Part shown: one piece after another, positions 16,605 through 25,035 of the stretch | Layout of the letters: each line of letters opens with the position of its first letter | How positions within the stretch are numbered: the first letter of the stretch is position 1 | NCBI RefSeq assembly: GCF_052068095.1 | Contig: NZ_JBQHDG010000011.1 | Location: 124,001-188,000 of the forward strand | From: Phytohabitans sp052068095 | GTDB lineage: Bacteria; Actinomycetota; Actinomycetes; Mycobacteriales; Micromonosporaceae | Direction: 5' to 3' | Length of the DNA: 64,000 nt | The notes under the pieces: model-generated | Databases searched by the model: none | Told to the model about the DNA's origin: nothing | What the model saw: the letters and a program-made list of their open reading frames with translations, nothing else | Program-made: the position numbers and the translations under genes

Positions 16605-19600
16605 GACTGGGGCGGGCAGGGGCGGACCGGGCGGCCAGCGCGTCGGCTTCGGCCGGCGCGTTGGCTTTCTGGTACAGGTCCAGCGCCGTGTCCCAGGCGC
16701 CTTTCGCGGCGGACCGGTCGCCGCCGGCGTACGCGAGGTCGCCGAGCGCCGCGAACACCCGCGCCTCCTCGTACACGTCCGGCACCCGCTGCCGCAGCCG
16801 GAGAGCCGCCTCGAGACCGCGCCTGGCGGCATCGCGCCGACCCGCCGCCGCGCGGGCGAGGGCGAGGCGGTACAGGGCCACCGCGGCCACGTGCTGGTCG
16901 TCGATCTGCCGGCTGAGCGCCAGCGCGGCCCGCGCGCTCTCCGCGGCCGCCGCCGGATCGCCGGCGTCCAGGTGTGCCGCGGCGAGGTCGTTCCAGGTGT
17001 GCGCCGCGTACCTGTTGTCGCCGGCCTGCTCGCGCAGGGCGAGCGCCTGCCGCAGGTGGTCGAGCGCGGCGCCGGGCTTGCCCTCGGCGAGCCGGGCCAG
17101 ACCGAGCCCGTTGCGGGCGGCCGCCTCCAGCCGCTGTACGCCCAGCGCCACGCTCGCCGTGAGCGCCTCGGTGAGGTACTCGACGGCCCGCGCGGTCTGT
17201 CCCATGTGTACGCACGCTTCGCCCATGTTGACCAGCACCACCGCCTTGCCCAGCTGCTGGCCGCCGGCAGCGTGTGTCTCCAGCGCCCGCTGGTACGCCT
17301 CGACGGCCTCGTCGAACCGCCGCTGCTGGCTCAGCGCGACCGCGATGTTGTTGTACGCGTGCCCCTCGCCGCGCCGGTCACCACCGCGCCGCATCAGCGC
17401 GAGAGCGTGGTCGAGGTGGGTGCGCGCCTCGTCGAACTGCCTTGTCATGATGCAGGCCACGCCGAGGGCGCTGCGCATCAAACCCTCGACGGCCGGGTCC
17501 GCTCCGGCGGCACTGGCCGCGGTCACCGCCCACTGGCACATGCCGACCCGGTCCTGCCAGTGACCGCGCGAGTCGTAGAAGCCGGTCAGCAGGTACGTCA
17601 GCTGCCAGGCCGCGGCCGCGGGGCCGTGCTCGGCGGCGTGCCGGACGACCGGCACGAGGTTGTCCCGCTCCTGGTCGAGGAAGGCCAGCGCGCCGGACCG
17701 CTCGGGCGGAAACGGCAGCTCGGCCGGGGGCCACGTGACGGTGGCGGTGACCCGGTCCCGTCCCGGGTCGACGAGCTTGTTGGCCGCGGCGGCGACGGCG
17801 AGGTACCAGTCGACCGCTCGCGCGGCCACCTCCTCGCGCGCCTGCGGCGTATCTTCGCCGGCCGCTTGCTCGCGGGCGAAGAGCTGGATCAGATCGTGGT
17901 AGCGGTACCTGTCGCGGCCGGTCTCCGTGAGCAGGTGCGCGGTGACCAGCTCGTCGAGCGCGGCCCCCACTTCGGCCGGGCGCTGGCCGGTCACCGCGGC
18001 GGCGAGGTGCCCGCTCACGGTGCCGCCCGGCAGCAGGCTCAACGCGCGGAACAAGCGTGCCGCCGGCGCGCTCAATGCCTGGTACGCGCTGGTGAACGCG
18101 GCACGCACGCTCCGCTCGTCACCGGGAAGCGCGAGCGCGCTCAGCCGGTCGGTGGCGGCCAGCTCGCCGGCCAGGTCTTCGATCCGCTGGCGCGGGCGGG
18201 CGGCGAGCCGCGCCGCGGCGATGCGCAGCGCGAGCGGCATCCCGCCGCACAGTGCCACGAGGCGGCTGGCCGCCGCCGGCTCCCGCGCCACCCGGTCGGC
18301 ACCGAGCGCCCGCCCCAGCAGCTCTTCAGCCTCGTCCGCACGCAGCACGTCGAGCGTGACGGCGCGTACCGCGTGGTGGGCGCCGAGCCCGGCCAGCCGG
18401 GACCGGCTGGTGACCAGCAGCCGGCTCCCGGCGCCCGCGGGCACCAGCGGGAGCACGTCGGCGACCTCGCCGGCGTTGTCGAGCACCACGAGGATCCGCC
18501 GGCCGTCCAAAAGGGAGCGGTACAGGGCGGACCGTTCCGCCTCGCCGGCGGGCATCCGGTCGGCCGCGACGCCGAGGCCGCGCAGCAGATGTGCCAGCGC
18601 CGCCGCCGGCGGCAGGGCCACCTCGCGGTCGTGCCCGCGCAGGTCGAGGAAGAGCTGCCCGTCGGGGAAGCGGTCCCGGGCGCGGTGCGCCCACTCGACG
18701 GCCAGCGCCGTCTTGCCCATCCCGGCCGCGCCGGAGACGACCGCGATGTGGCCGTCGCCGTCGAGGGCGTTCATTTCATCGGTACGGCCGGTGAAGTGCC
18801 CGGCCGGTGCCGGCAGCTGGGCAGGGCGCGGCGCCGGGGCTTCCGGCGGCACGTCCACAGTGGTCTCGTCGATCTGTAGCGCGGGGTCGCGGCGCAGGAT
18901 CGCCGCGTACAGCTCGCGCAGCTCCGGCCCGGTGTCCAGGCCGAGCTCGTCGGCGAGCGCGGTGCGGAGCCGCTGGTAGGCGTCGAGCGCGGCGGTGTGC
19001 CGCCCGGCGCGGTAGCGCGCCAGCATCAGCAGGCCGACCAGGCGTTCCTGGGTCGGGTGGGCGACCAGCAGCCGCTCCAGCTCGGCGGCGGCGAGGTCGT
19101 GGTGTCCACACCGGAGCTCGGCGTCCCACAGGTCGGCGGCGGCCGCCAGGCGCGCCTCGTGCAGCCGGTCGGCCTCCGCACCGCCCCAGCCGGCCAACTC
19201 GACGCCCTCGGCCACGTCGCCGTGCCACAGGGCCAGGCCGTCGCGCAGGCTCGCCGCCGCCGCGACCGGCTCGCCACCCGCGAGCTGCGCCCGGCCGCGC
19301 TCGGCGCACGCCTCGAACCGGGCCGCGTCCACCATGTCCTCGGCCACGACCAGCGCGTACGAGTGGTCACGCGTCACCAGCGCCCCGGGGAGCCCGCACG
19401 CGGCTAGCGCCTGGCGCACCCGGGTGATGTGGCTGTGCAGGGTTTTCACCGCGGTACGTGGCGCGTCCCGGCCCCACAGCGCGTCGACCAGGCGCGACTG
19501 GGTGACCGCCGCACCGGGGCGCAGGGCCAGCACCGCCACCACCGCGCGCTGGCGGGCGCTGGGCAGGACGGCCACTCCCGCCGGCCCGGTGACTTGGACC

Positions 19601-19635
19601 GGTCCAAGCACGCGTACCGCAACAGTCGTCTCCAC
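16570..19635 (-). CDS. SARP-family regulator with NB-ARC and TPR domains (AfsR-like)
   Basis: A 1,021-residue regulator. The GTG at 19635 is preferred because GGGGAGGG lies just upstream; an in-frame ATG seven codons earlier lacks a ribosome site. Residues ~1-95 form an OmpR-type winged helix (VRVLGPVQVTGPAG, SRLVDALWGRDAPRTAVKTL) and ~100-250 a bacterial transcriptional activation domain. An NB-ARC ATPase follows: Walker A GAAGMGKTA, Walker B RRILVVLDNAGE, and a GGMPLALRIAAARL sensor segment. About ten TPR units fill the C-terminal 400 residues. SARPs of this class activate secondary-metabolite or developmental genes. The target is not evident from sequence. It diverges from a MocR-type gene with 73 nt between starts. 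Confidence 0.9.
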   Translation of the reverse strand: METTVAVRVLGPVQVTGPAGVAVLPSARQRAVVAVLALRPGAAVTQSRLVDALWGRDAPRTAVKTLHSHITRVRQALAACGLPGALVTRDHSYALVVAEDMVDAARFEACAERGRAQLAGGEPVAAAASLRDGLALWHGDVAEGVELAGWGGAEADRLHEARLAAAADLWDAELRCGHHDLAAAELERLLVAHPTQERLVGLLMLARYRAGRHTAALDAYQRLRTALADELGLDTGPELRELYAAILRRDPALQIDETTVDVPPEAPAPRPAQLPAPAGHFTGRTDEMNALDGDGHIAVVSGAAGMGKTALAVEWAHRARDRFPDGQLFLDLRGHDREVALPPAAALAHLLRGLGVAADRMPAGEAERSALYRSLLDGRRILVVLDNAGEVADVLPLVPAGAGSRLLVTSRSRLAGLGAHHAVRAVTLDVLRADEAEELLGRALGADRVAREPAAASRLVALCGGMPLALRIAAARLAARPRQRIEDLAGELAATDRLSALALPGDERSVRAAFTSAYQALSAPAARLFRALSLLPGGTVSGHLAAAVTGQRPAEVGAALDELVTAHLLTETGRDRYRYHDLIQLFAREQAAGEDTPQAREEVAARAVDWYLAVAAAANKLVDPGRDRVTATVTWPPAELPFPPERSGALAFLDQERDNLVPVVRHAAEHGPAAAAWQLTYLLTGFYDSRGHWQDRVGMCQWAVTAASAAGADPAVEGLMRSALGVACIMTRQFDEARTHLDHALALMRRGGDRRGEGHAYNNIAVALSQQRRFDEAVEAYQRALETHAAGGQQLGKAVVLVNMGEACVHMGQTARAVEYLTEALTASVALGVQRLEAAARNGLGLARLAEGKPGAALDHLRQALALREQAGDNRYAAHTWNDLAAAHLDAGDPAAAAESARAALALSRQIDDQHVAAVALYRLALARAAAGRRDAARRGLEAALRLRQRVPDVYEEARVFAALGDLAYAGGDRSAAKGAWDTALDLYQKANAPAEADALAARSAPARPSPILWTDRSPGS

Positions 19636-19695
19636 GAACCCTCCCCAGGGGATCATCGACAACCGACACGCAACCGCCCCACAGCCACGTCGCTC

Positions 19696-19701
19696 TATAT
19701 C
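19696..19701 (+). promoter_or_regulatory. -10 element of a leaderless promoter
   Basis: TATATC ends 7 nt before the ATG of the MocR-type gene, and no Shine-Dalgarno sequence precedes that ATG. This is the geometry expected for a leaderless mRNA. No convincing -35 element was found. Confidence 0.4.
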
Positions 19702-19708
19702 TAAGACC

Positions 19709-21070
19709 ATGCGATCCAGGGAACCGCTAACCATACCGATCCAGCTGGACCCGGAGGGCGAACCGCGGCGCTCGTTGCACGCGCAGATCACCGATCAGAT
19801 GATCGTCGCCGTCGACCAGGGCCGGCTGCCCGGCGGGATGCGCATGCCGTCCACCCGTACGCTCGCCACCGAGCTGGGCATCTCCCGCGGTGTCGCCTCG
19901 GCCGCGTACACCGAGCTGCTGACCCGCGGCTACCTGGAAGCGCGCCGCGGATCCGGCACCTACGTGGCCGCGCGCACCCGCGGGACGCCGCGCCGCACGG
20001 CCCTCGGCCCGCCGCCCACCGTGGATCTCACACCCGGCCGCCTCGCCGGCGAGCTGTTTCCCACCGCCGCCTGGACCACCGCGTGGCGCCGTGCGGCGTC
20101 CGCCCCGCCACCGGCCCGGGTACCCGTGCTCGGGCTGCCGGAGCTGCGCAACGCCCTGGTCCGGCAGGTGCTGTGGCCCACGGGCGTGTCGCTGGACCGC
20201 CACCTCGTCGTGATCACCAACAGCGCCGCCCACGCCCTGCGGCTCGCCCTCGCCGCGCTCGGCCGCGGCCCGGTCGGCCTGGAGCTCCCGGCCCCACCCG
20301 CCATCCACGCCGTGGCCGGCACGCCCATCCCACTGCCGGTCGACGGGCAGGGCGCCACGCTGGACGGCGTACCGCCGGACTGCCGGGTACTCGTCGTCGC
20401 GCCGGACGGCCAGCTGCCGCTGGGCCAGCCGATGCCGCTGGAGCGCAGGCGAGCCCTGGTGGCGTGGGCGGAACGCACCGGCGGCCATACCGTCGTGCTC
20501 ACGCCGGCCGGGACGCCGTCCTCGGGCCCGACCTCGTTGCCCGGCCTCCTGGCCGCCGCCGGCGTCGACCGCACGGTACTGGCCGGGACGATCGGCGAAC
20601 ACCTTACGCCAGCCCTCCAGCTCGGCTACGCGGTCGTCCCCGCCGCGCTGGCGGCACCGGTCACCCGGCTGCTGCGCGACAGCGGCGAGACGCCGCCGTA
20701 CGTACTCCAGCTGGCCGCGGCCAAGCTGCTGCGGGACGGCACGATCCAGGCACACAGCCGCGGGGTCGCCCGTCTGTACGCGTACAAGCGCCAGTTTCTG
20801 GAGTCGACGCTCGCACCCTTCGGCGACCGGATCCGGCTCGGTCCGCCGGAGACGACGGGCGCCACACCGCTGTACCTGCCTCCCGGCGCGGACGCGGACG
20901 AGGTCGCCGAGATGCTCGCCGCCAAGGCGGTACGGGTGCGGACGCTGGCCCGGTACTACTGGGGCGGGTCGCCGGCCCCGCACGCGCTGGTGATCGCGTA
21001 CGGCCACCCGACCGGCGCCGCCCTGCGCCACGCCTTGGCGGCGCTCACCGAGGTGCTCGAAACGATCTGA
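19709..21070 (+). CDS. MocR/GntR-type regulator with degenerate aminotransferase domain
   Basis: A 453-residue protein. Residues ~10-80 are a GntR winged helix (RMPSTRTLATELGISRGVAS, LEARRGSGTYVAA). The rest aligns by pattern with the fold-type-I aminotransferase domain of MocR regulators (VPVLGLPELRNAL, DGQLPLGQPMPLERRRALVAW). The segment that normally holds the PLP lysine (GTFSKTLAPxLRLGY) reads GTIGEHLTPALQLGY, and the usual EDDYDSEF-type Asp region is also replaced. PLP binding through a Schiff base is therefore unlikely. It may bind another ligand or act as an apo-regulator. The ATG at 19709 has no Shine-Dalgarno and seems leaderless. It is divergent from the SARP gene. Confidence 0.8.
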   Translation: MRSREPLTIPIQLDPEGEPRRSLHAQITDQMIVAVDQGRLPGGMRMPSTRTLATELGISRGVASAAYTELLTRGYLEARRGSGTYVAARTRGTPRRTALGPPPTVDLTPGRLAGELFPTAAWTTAWRRAASAPPPARVPVLGLPELRNALVRQVLWPTGVSLDRHLVVITNSAAHALRLALAALGRGPVGLELPAPPAIHAVAGTPIPLPVDGQGATLDGVPPDCRVLVVAPDGQLPLGQPMPLERRRALVAWAERTGGHTVVLTPAGTPSSGPTSLPGLLAAAGVDRTVLAGTIGEHLTPALQLGYAVVPAALAAPVTRLLRDSGETPPYVLQLAAAKLLRDGTIQAHSRGVARLYAYKRQFLESTLAPFGDRIRLGPPETTGATPLYLPPGADADEVAEMLAAKAVRVRTLARYYWGGSPAPHALVIAYGHPTGAALRHALAALTEVLETI

Positions 21071-21076
21071 ACATCG

Positions 21077-23065
21077 CTACGGCGAGGCGGCGAGGCGGCG
21101 GGCGAGCGCGGCGCGGGTGTGTACGTCGAGCTTGCTGAAGACCCGCGTGAGGTGCGCCTCGACGGTCTTACGGCTGACGTGCAGGCGTTGGGCGACCTCG
21201 CGGTTGGTCAGGCCTTGGCCGACCAGCTCGGCGACCTGCCGCTCCCGGGCGGTGAGCGGGCCGGTGCGGGTCCGGGGGAGTCGGGCCGCCAGCCGTACTT
21301 CGAGCCGGGCCAGCCGGCCGGCGAGCCAGTCGGCACCCGCCGCGTGGAAGGCCGCCTTGGCCTGCCCGAGCTCGGCGCGCATGGCGTCGACCTCGCCCGT
21401 GGCGGCGTGGATCTCGGCGAGGAGCTGGCGGGCGAGGCCGCGGTCGAGCGGCGTGCCAGCGGCGGCGAAGTGGTCGATCGCGGACCGCGCCGAGGTTTCC
21501 GCGCCCGCGGGGTCGTCGTGGCGAAGCAGGACCCGGGCGTATGCCTCGTGCGCGGTGCCGAGCAGGTGGGCCAGCCCTGTCGCCCGAGCCTTGGCCAGCG
21601 CCCGCTCCGCGGCGTCCCGGTCGCCGCTCGCGGTGGCGGCCAGCGCCAGCCCGTATCCGTCGGTGTCCGTTGTGGACAGCTCGTCCCGGCAGGCGTCGAG
21701 GTCGCCGGTGGACAGGTGCAGCCGGGCCAGGTACAGCCGGGTCAGGCCGGCCCACCACGGCGAGTCCGGGCGGTGGGCGGACACCTCGGCCGCCAGGCCG
21801 CGCGCCGCGGCGACACCGTGCCGCCAGAGGGTCGGCAGCAGCAGCACCGCCCGGGCCATGGCCAGCGTCTCGGCGCTGCCGATCCGCCGTGACACCTCGG
21901 CCGCCCGCGCGGCGCTGTCGACCGCGTCGGCGAGCCGGCCCGACCGGGTCGCCAGGTGCGCCCGCGCGATGAACAGGTACGGCAGGGCGTGGGTGCGCCC
22001 GGCCCGGCTGGCCACCTCGATGCCGCGGGCCAGATGGCGGGACGTGCGGCGCCGGTGCCCGAGGTCGGTCTCCACCCAGGACAGCGGCCCGACCAGCTCG
22101 ACGTGTTCGAGCAGGACCGTGTCCGGCGCGCTGTCCATCAGCCAACCTGCCCGCTCCATGTGGGTACGGGCCTCCTGGACCTCGTCGCGCAGCAGATGCG
22201 CCAATGCCAGCACCGCGTGGCCGGCGGACTCCAGCGCGGGATCCGCTGTGCCCGCCACCAGCGCGATCGCCCGCAGCGCCGGCTGGCGTGCCTGGTCCGG
22301 GCGGCCCTGGAGTACCGCGACGGCGGCGACCTCGGTCAGCAGCTGGGCGCGCACGCGACCCTGGCCGGCCCCGTCACGCATCTCGGTGGTGAGCTGCGCG
22401 TCCGCCTCGTCGAGGTGGCCGAGCAGCCGGGACACCACCGAGGAGAACGCCACCGCCGACGCCCGTGTCTGGTCGGGCGCCCGCATCGTCTCGTGCAGCA
22501 GCCGCCGGCTCTCGGTCAGCTCGCCCATGACGCCGGTCGCGCGGGCCAGCGCGACCCGCAGCGTGGACCGGTAGGCCGCGAGGTCCGTCCGCTCCGGCAA
22601 CACCCGGAGGGCCGCCCGCAGCAGCCGGGCCGCCGCTTCCGGCGAGGTCTCCAGCATGTCCGTGCCGGCGCCGCCGAGCGTCCGGGCGGCACGCTCGTCA
22701 CCGTACTGCGCGGACCGCTCGGTGTGGTGGGCCAGCGACGCGACCGGTCCGCCGCGCTGCCGCAGGTAGTCCGCCGCCCTGGCGTGCGCCGTGATCCGCC
22801 AGCCCGGCCCGGTGGCCGCGTAGACGGCGGCGCGCGACGACGGGCTCGGGAAGACGAAGTCGGTGCCCACGATCGAGCCGATACCGGCGCGGCACAGCAC
22901 GTCCAGCCCCGCGGCCGCGGCCGCGGTGGTGACCTGGGCGATGTACGCGACGAGCCCGAGTGGGGCGTGGTCGCCGGCGACCGACGCCGCGTCGGCCAAG
23001 CGGCGAACCGTCTCCGGCAGGGCCTCGAACTCCCGCGGCGGCACCGGATCGGCGTCCACGTCCAT
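21077..23065 (-). CDS. LuxR-type regulator lacking the ATPase half
   Basis: About 662 residues from ATG 23065; in-frame upstream GTG and TTG codons reach 23098 and cannot be excluded. The C-terminus has a textbook LuxR HTH (LTARERQVAELVGQGLTNRE, then VSRKTVEAHLTRVFSKLDV). The middle is helical TPR-like sequence. The N-terminus begins within what is normally the post-ATPase part of large LAL regulators (FVFPSPSSRAAVYAATGPGW corresponds to the usual FRHPLVRRAVYEA block). No Walker A or B motif exists. The STAND ATPase module is therefore absent, either by truncation or as a distinct subfamily. It converges with the MocR gene, with a 6-nt gap between stops. Confidence 0.78.
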   Translation of the reverse strand: MDVDADPVPPREFEALPETVRRLADAASVAGDHAPLGLVAYIAQVTTAAAAAGLDVLCRAGIGSIVGTDFVFPSPSSRAAVYAATGPGWRITAHARAADYLRQRGGPVASLAHHTERSAQYGDERAARTLGGAGTDMLETSPEAAARLLRAALRVLPERTDLAAYRSTLRVALARATGVMGELTESRRLLHETMRAPDQTRASAVAFSSVVSRLLGHLDEADAQLTTEMRDGAGQGRVRAQLLTEVAAVAVLQGRPDQARQPALRAIALVAGTADPALESAGHAVLALAHLLRDEVQEARTHMERAGWLMDSAPDTVLLEHVELVGPLSWVETDLGHRRRTSRHLARGIEVASRAGRTHALPYLFIARAHLATRSGRLADAVDSAARAAEVSRRIGSAETLAMARAVLLLPTLWRHGVAAARGLAAEVSAHRPDSPWWAGLTRLYLARLHLSTGDLDACRDELSTTDTDGYGLALAATASGDRDAAERALAKARATGLAHLLGTAHEAYARVLLRHDDPAGAETSARSAIDHFAAAGTPLDRGLARQLLAEIHAATGEVDAMRAELGQAKAAFHAAGADWLAGRLARLEVRLAARLPRTRTGPLTARERQVAELVGQGLTNREVAQRLHVSRKTVEAHLTRVFSKLDVHTRAALARRLAASP

Positions 23066-23198
23066 AGACCGCACGGTATTGACCACCGCGCGCGGCAACG
23101 ACCGCCGTTCGGCCGGCTTGGGGTGTCCATTGGGGAGTTACCCGATGCTCACCGGCTGATCTTCACGCCATACTCACGGCAACTTTGGGGAGGCAGAC

Positions 23199-24920
23199 GT
23201 GGAGCAGCCCAGCATCCGACCGCATCGACCGGACGCCGTCCCGTACCCGCCAAAAGGCCCGGAGCGCCGGCCACGACGCGCGTTCGTCGCGGCGCTGGCC
23301 GCCATGGTCGTCACGGCCGCCGGCGTGCTCGCGTTCGCCGGCCAGGCCGGGGCCGACCTGGTCCGGCCGCCCGTCCCGTCTCCCTCACTCAGCCGGCCGC
23401 CGGTCATCTCCACCACCCTGCACTTCAACCCGCCGCCGCTCACCTCGGCGATCGCCGGCGACAGCTACATATCCGGCGAGGGAACGGGCGGCAACGTCTA
23501 CCCCACGAAGCCCAACGGGGAGCAGGACTGGCGGCATCAGTCCGGGTACTCGCAGGCGCACCTGGCCTGGCTCTACCTGTCCGCGAAGCGCTGGCCCCGC
23601 GCGCCGTACACGGTCGCCTCGAACCGGGTCGAGAGCGCCTGGGGCGGCGACCGCCTGAGCTTCGTGGCGTCCTCCGGCGCCACCACCGCCCACCTCACCA
23701 CCAGCCAGATCGACCCGGACACCAACCTGCCGCGCTCCGGGCCGCAGCTGGACGGCATCGACCCGCTCAGCAACCTCGTCTTCTTCGGCTTCGGCGGCAA
23801 CGACGCCCGTTACGCCGAGCTCTTCGAGGCGGCCATCGGCTGGCTCATCGCGGCGAAGCTGGAACAGCGGCTGCACCCGATCCCCGTCCCCAACATCGAC
23901 CGCCTTGTGCAGACCGCGGCCGTGGCCCGCAAGGCGCAGCAGCTGCTCGCCCTGATGCCGCAGGTCAAGCTCAACATCGAGAACGCGCTCACCCGCACCT
24001 GGCAGCGGGCACCGAACGCCCAGATCGTGGTGATGCTCTATCCGCTGGGGCTCAAACCAAGCGGCAACCCGGACATCCCGTTCATCTTCGGCAGCGCGCT
24101 GGACAAGATGTACCCCTTCGGCGCCGCGCTCAACAACGCCATCCGGCAGGCGGTCGCCTCGTTCCAGCAGAGGTACCCGTCCGCGCCGCAGCCGCGCATC
24201 TTCGACCCCAACGCCGGCGGCCTCATCGCCGGCCACGAGCTCGGCCAGCCAAGCTCCTACTTCAACGGACTGCACATCAACCTCGACGAACTGTGGAAGC
24301 GGCACAAGCTGCACGCCACCCAGGAGAGCTTCCACTACAACCAGTTCGGCACGGTCGCGGTCGGCAAGGCGCTGGCCACCTGGACCGCCCAGCAATTTCC
24401 CGCGATGTTTCCGGAAGGGCCCAACTTCACCGGCGTGATCACCGATCCGCACCGGTACGGCCCCAACGACACGCTGGTCAAGACCGACCTGGACAGTTGG
24501 CTCGACAGCCACACCGACGAGCTGTGCACCATCGCGCAGGGCGCGCAGACCTGCAACACCGCGGTCGCCGACGCGAACGGCACGCTCACCTACCCGGGCA
24601 CCGTACCGCCCACCGGCGGCGCGACCGGGACGCCGGGCGGGTACATCACCGACTACATGTTCGGCGCCTACTTCGGACTGGCCCAGGCCAACGCCGGCAA
24701 CCCGCCGCCGGACAACGGCCCCGCCTTCAGCTACTACATGCAGGACCCGTCCGGCAAGTGGCTCAAGATGGAAACGAACGCGCAGGGCGAGGTCGAATGG
24801 ACGCCGATGCCTCCCGGCTGGACCCCACCGCCCAACTCCTGCACCCCCGGCGGCAGCGGCGGCGGTCCCCTCGGACCCCTGCCCACCGCGACCCCATGTC
24901 CCTTCACACAGGGCGGCTGA
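23199..24920 (+). CDS. exported SGNH/GDSL-type hydrolase
   Basis: A 573-residue protein from GTG 23199, with GGGGAGG five nt upstream. After a basic N-terminus, residues ~29-50 form an export or anchor segment. The SGNH blocks are visible: GDS at 87-89 (nucleophile Ser89), GGND at 199-202 (Asn201), and SFHYNQFG with His379. These are the residues of GDSL lipases and esterases. A Pro/Gly-rich tail closes the protein. The substrate is unknown; secreted esterase or lipid/polysaccharide deacylase are possibilities. The family is usually 200-300 residues long, so long insertions are present between blocks. Confidence 0.8.
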   Translation: MEQPSIRPHRPDAVPYPPKGPERRPRRAFVAALAAMVVTAAGVLAFAGQAGADLVRPPVPSPSLSRPPVISTTLHFNPPPLTSAIAGDSYISGEGTGGNVYPTKPNGEQDWRHQSGYSQAHLAWLYLSAKRWPRAPYTVASNRVESAWGGDRLSFVASSGATTAHLTTSQIDPDTNLPRSGPQLDGIDPLSNLVFFGFGGNDARYAELFEAAIGWLIAAKLEQRLHPIPVPNIDRLVQTAAVARKAQQLLALMPQVKLNIENALTRTWQRAPNAQIVVMLYPLGLKPSGNPDIPFIFGSALDKMYPFGAALNNAIRQAVASFQQRYPSAPQPRIFDPNAGGLIAGHELGQPSSYFNGLHINLDELWKRHKLHATQESFHYNQFGTVAVGKALATWTAQQFPAMFPEGPNFTGVITDPHRYGPNDTLVKTDLDSWLDSHTDELCTIAQGAQTCNTAVADANGTLTYPGTVPPTGGATGTPGGYITDYMFGAYFGLAQANAGNPPPDNGPAFSYYMQDPSGKWLKMETNAQGEVEWTPMPPGWTPPPNSCTPGGSGGGPLGPLPTATPCPFTQGG

Positions 24921-25035
24921 CCGCCCGAAAGCCACGGCCCGGGTCCGACTCGCTCAACTGATCGCGGATAGACGCAACCCGGCCGCGCCGCCGAGCGTCT
25001 AGGGAGGAAGGGACACCGTTCACGGGGGAGGAACG

